In this document: positions 63,085 through 64,000 of the stretch, piece by piece | Layout: every line of letters starts with the position of its first letter | How positions within the stretch are numbered: position 1 is the first letter of the stretch | Origin: Isoalcanivorax pacificus W11-5 | Lineage (GTDB): Bacteria > Pseudomonadota > Gammaproteobacteria > Pseudomonadales > Alcanivoracaceae | Direction of reading: 5' to 3' | Length of the DNA: 64,000 bases | Assembly (NCBI RefSeq): GCF_000299335.2 | Contig: NZ_CP004387.1 | Coordinates: 62,001 to 126,000, forward strand | Notes under the pieces: generated by a model | The model's database searches: none | The model's input: the letters and a program-made list of their open reading frames with translations, nothing else | What the model was told of the DNA's origin: nothing | Position numbers and translations under genes: made by a program

Positions 63085-63789
63085 TCAGGCGGACAGCGTG
63101 CGCTGCTCGATGCGTTTCTCGAACTGGCCGCACAGCAACCGGTCCACGTAGATGCCGGGGGTGTGGATCTGGTCCGGCGGCAGCGTGCCGGGTGGGACAA
63201 TTTCTTCCACCTCGACCACGGTGATGCGGCCGGCGGTGGCCGCCAGCGGATTGAAGTTCTGCGCCGTGTGGCGATAGATGACGTTGCCGTACCAGTCCGC
63301 CTTCCAGCCTTTGACAATGGCGAAGTCGCCGCGAATGGCGTGCTCCAGCACATAATGACGGCCGTCGAATGCGCGGGTTTCCTTACCCTCGGCCACGGGG
63401 GTGCCGTAGCCGGTGGCGGTGTAGAAGGCGGGAATGCCGGCGCCGCCGGCGCGCATTTTTTCTGCCAGGGTGCCCTGGGGGGTCAGTTCCACTTCCAGTT
63501 CACCGTCCAGCATCTGCCGTTCGAACAGCGCGTTCTCGCCGACATAAGAGGCGATGATCTTGCGAATCTGGCGGTCCTCCAGCAACACGCCCAGGCCGAA
63601 GCCGTCGACGCCGCAGTTGTTGGAAACCACGGTCAGGTCGCGGGTGCCGCGCTGCTGGATCGCGCGGATCAGGTTCTCGGGGATGCCGCACAGGCCGAAG
63701 CCGCCGGCGATCAGGGTCATGCCGTCTTGCAGCCCGGCCAGGGCGTCCTCGACGGAGGCTACGCGTTTATCAAATCCCGCCACTGTCAT
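63085..63789 (-). CDS. scoA: 3-oxoacid CoA-transferase subunit A
   Basis: 234 residues. The CoA-binding loop is [18 protein letters not shown], followed by [20 protein letters not shown]. The C-terminal [20 protein letters not shown] and [16 protein letters not shown] are typical. With ScoB it activates acetoacetate to acetoacetyl-CoA, which the thiolase then cleaves. Its start faces a divergent LysR-type gene. Confidence 0.95.
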   Translation of the reverse strand: MTVAGFDKRVASVEDALAGLQDGMTLIAGGFGLCGIPENLIRAIQQRGTRDLTVVSNNCGVDGFGLGVLLEDRQIRKIIASYVGENALFERQMLDGELEVELTPQGTLAEKMRAGGAGIPAFYTATGYGTPVAEGKETRAFDGRHYVLEHAIRGDFAIVKGWKADWYGNVIYRHTAQNFNPLAATAGRITVVEVEEIVPPGTLPPDQIHTPGIYVDRLLCGQFEKRIEQRTLSA

Positions 63790-63867
63790 GCCTCGGTAGG
63801 TTGTTTTAAGGGGTCGCCTGGGCGACTTGAAGCAGTGTTGCGGCGGGGAATTTATTTGTTAAGTTTG

Positions 63868-63893
63868 TTTTTCTGGGTGATTATCCAGAAAAA
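63868..63893. promoter_or_regulatory. Candidate LysR-type operator
   Basis: Perfect 9-bp inverted repeat TTTTTCTGG / CCAGAAAAA with 8 bp between, in the 126-bp gap between the divergent scoA and LysR starts. LysR-type regulators bind such palindromes near their own start. A second palindrome, GTCGCC-TG-GGCGAC at 63813-63826, lies closer to scoA. Confidence 0.6.
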
Positions 63894-63915
63894 CCAATCA
63901 ATGCCGGCTTTTGTC

Positions 63916-64000
63916 ATGACGCTCAAACAGCTCCGCGCCTTCCTCGCCGTGGCCCAGACCCTGAGCTTTGCCCAGGCCTGCGAACAGTTGCACCTGTCGC
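63916..64000 (+). CDS. LysR-family regulator, partial (N-terminus)
   Basis: 28 codons are visible before the window ends: MTLKQLRAFLAVAQTLSFAQ, ACEQLHLS. This is the start of a LysR-type helix-turn-helix. ATG 63916 is preferred; an in-frame ATG at 63901 adds five residues. It is divergent from scoA-scoB-thiolase and probably regulates that operon through the palindrome at 63868. Confidence 0.85.
   Translation, partial: MTLKQLRAFLAVAQTLSFAQACEQLHLS

Overview
The window reads as chromosomal DNA of a GC-rich, aerobic gammaproteobacterium. The gene order and proteins fit Alcanivorax or a close relative, though genus is an inference. The evidence is the Pseudomonas-type block spoT-rpoZ-gmk / yicC / rph / pyrE / slmA-argB-algC-dut-coaBC / radC-rpmB-rpmG, a membrane delta-9 acyl desaturase of the pseudomonad type, and an aldehyde dehydrogenase / GMC oxidoreductase pair.

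Layout. 1-2.3 kb: spoT (cut by the window edge), rpoZ and gmk, minus strand. 2.5-4.8 kb: a DUF4143-type ATPase and a two-domain periplasmic thioredoxin. 4.85-17.55 kb: a genomic island integrated in the 3' end of yicC. It is bounded by a 22-bp direct repeat (19/22 identical), both copies of which encode the YicC C-terminus QIQNIE-stop. It has a P4-like tyrosine integrase at its yicC end and repeated TGCCCACCA integrase-arm-like sites at both ends. Its cargo is a small ORF, a hipB-like antitoxin and a broken hipA, an IS3 element (34-bp inverted repeats, no target duplication), a left-truncated ISPpu12-like ISL3 element carrying lspA, an HMA-CDF metal exporter and a merR regulator, a PhoPQ-like two-component pair, and an IS66 element with a perfect 8-bp target duplication.

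17.5-27.8 kb is core housekeeping: yicC, rph, pyrE, a DUF4124 protein, slmA, argB, a membrane-anchored AlgC, dut, coaBC, radC and the L28/L33 ribosomal protein genes. 27.9-31.5 kb: a Fic-like regulator whose Fic-motif histidine is glutamine, preceded by six phased copies of an AATCGGCTCA-type box, then modCBA (molybdate uptake, minus strand). 32.1-42.2 kb: a complete-looking tad (Flp pilus) operon of eleven genes without a prepilin peptidase. 42.3-46.7 kb: acyl-CoA desaturase, a stand-alone hydantoinase A, and mutM.

46.77-47.03 kb holds a 264-bp non-coding nested inverted repeat: a perfect 30-bp outer stem enclosing two long hairpins with perfect 16- and 20-bp arms. It is the most unusual non-coding structure here. 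Next come three envelope genes, the last a 1804-residue lipoprotein with a poly-glycine linker and about thirteen invasin-type Ig-like repeats. 53.6-54.1 kb is a second non-coding element bounded by long inverted repeats. 54.3-64 kb: gamma-glutamyltransferase, coaD, a GMC oxidoreductase / TAT-exported small protein / aldehyde dehydrogenase operon under a divergent TetR regulator whose likely operator is a perfect 18-bp palindrome in the promoter spacer, and a scoA-scoB-thiolase operon for acetoacetate use with a divergent LysR gene cut by the window edge.

All reading is by eye; identities, counts and coordinates are hand-derived. No tRNA, rRNA or CRISPR was seen.
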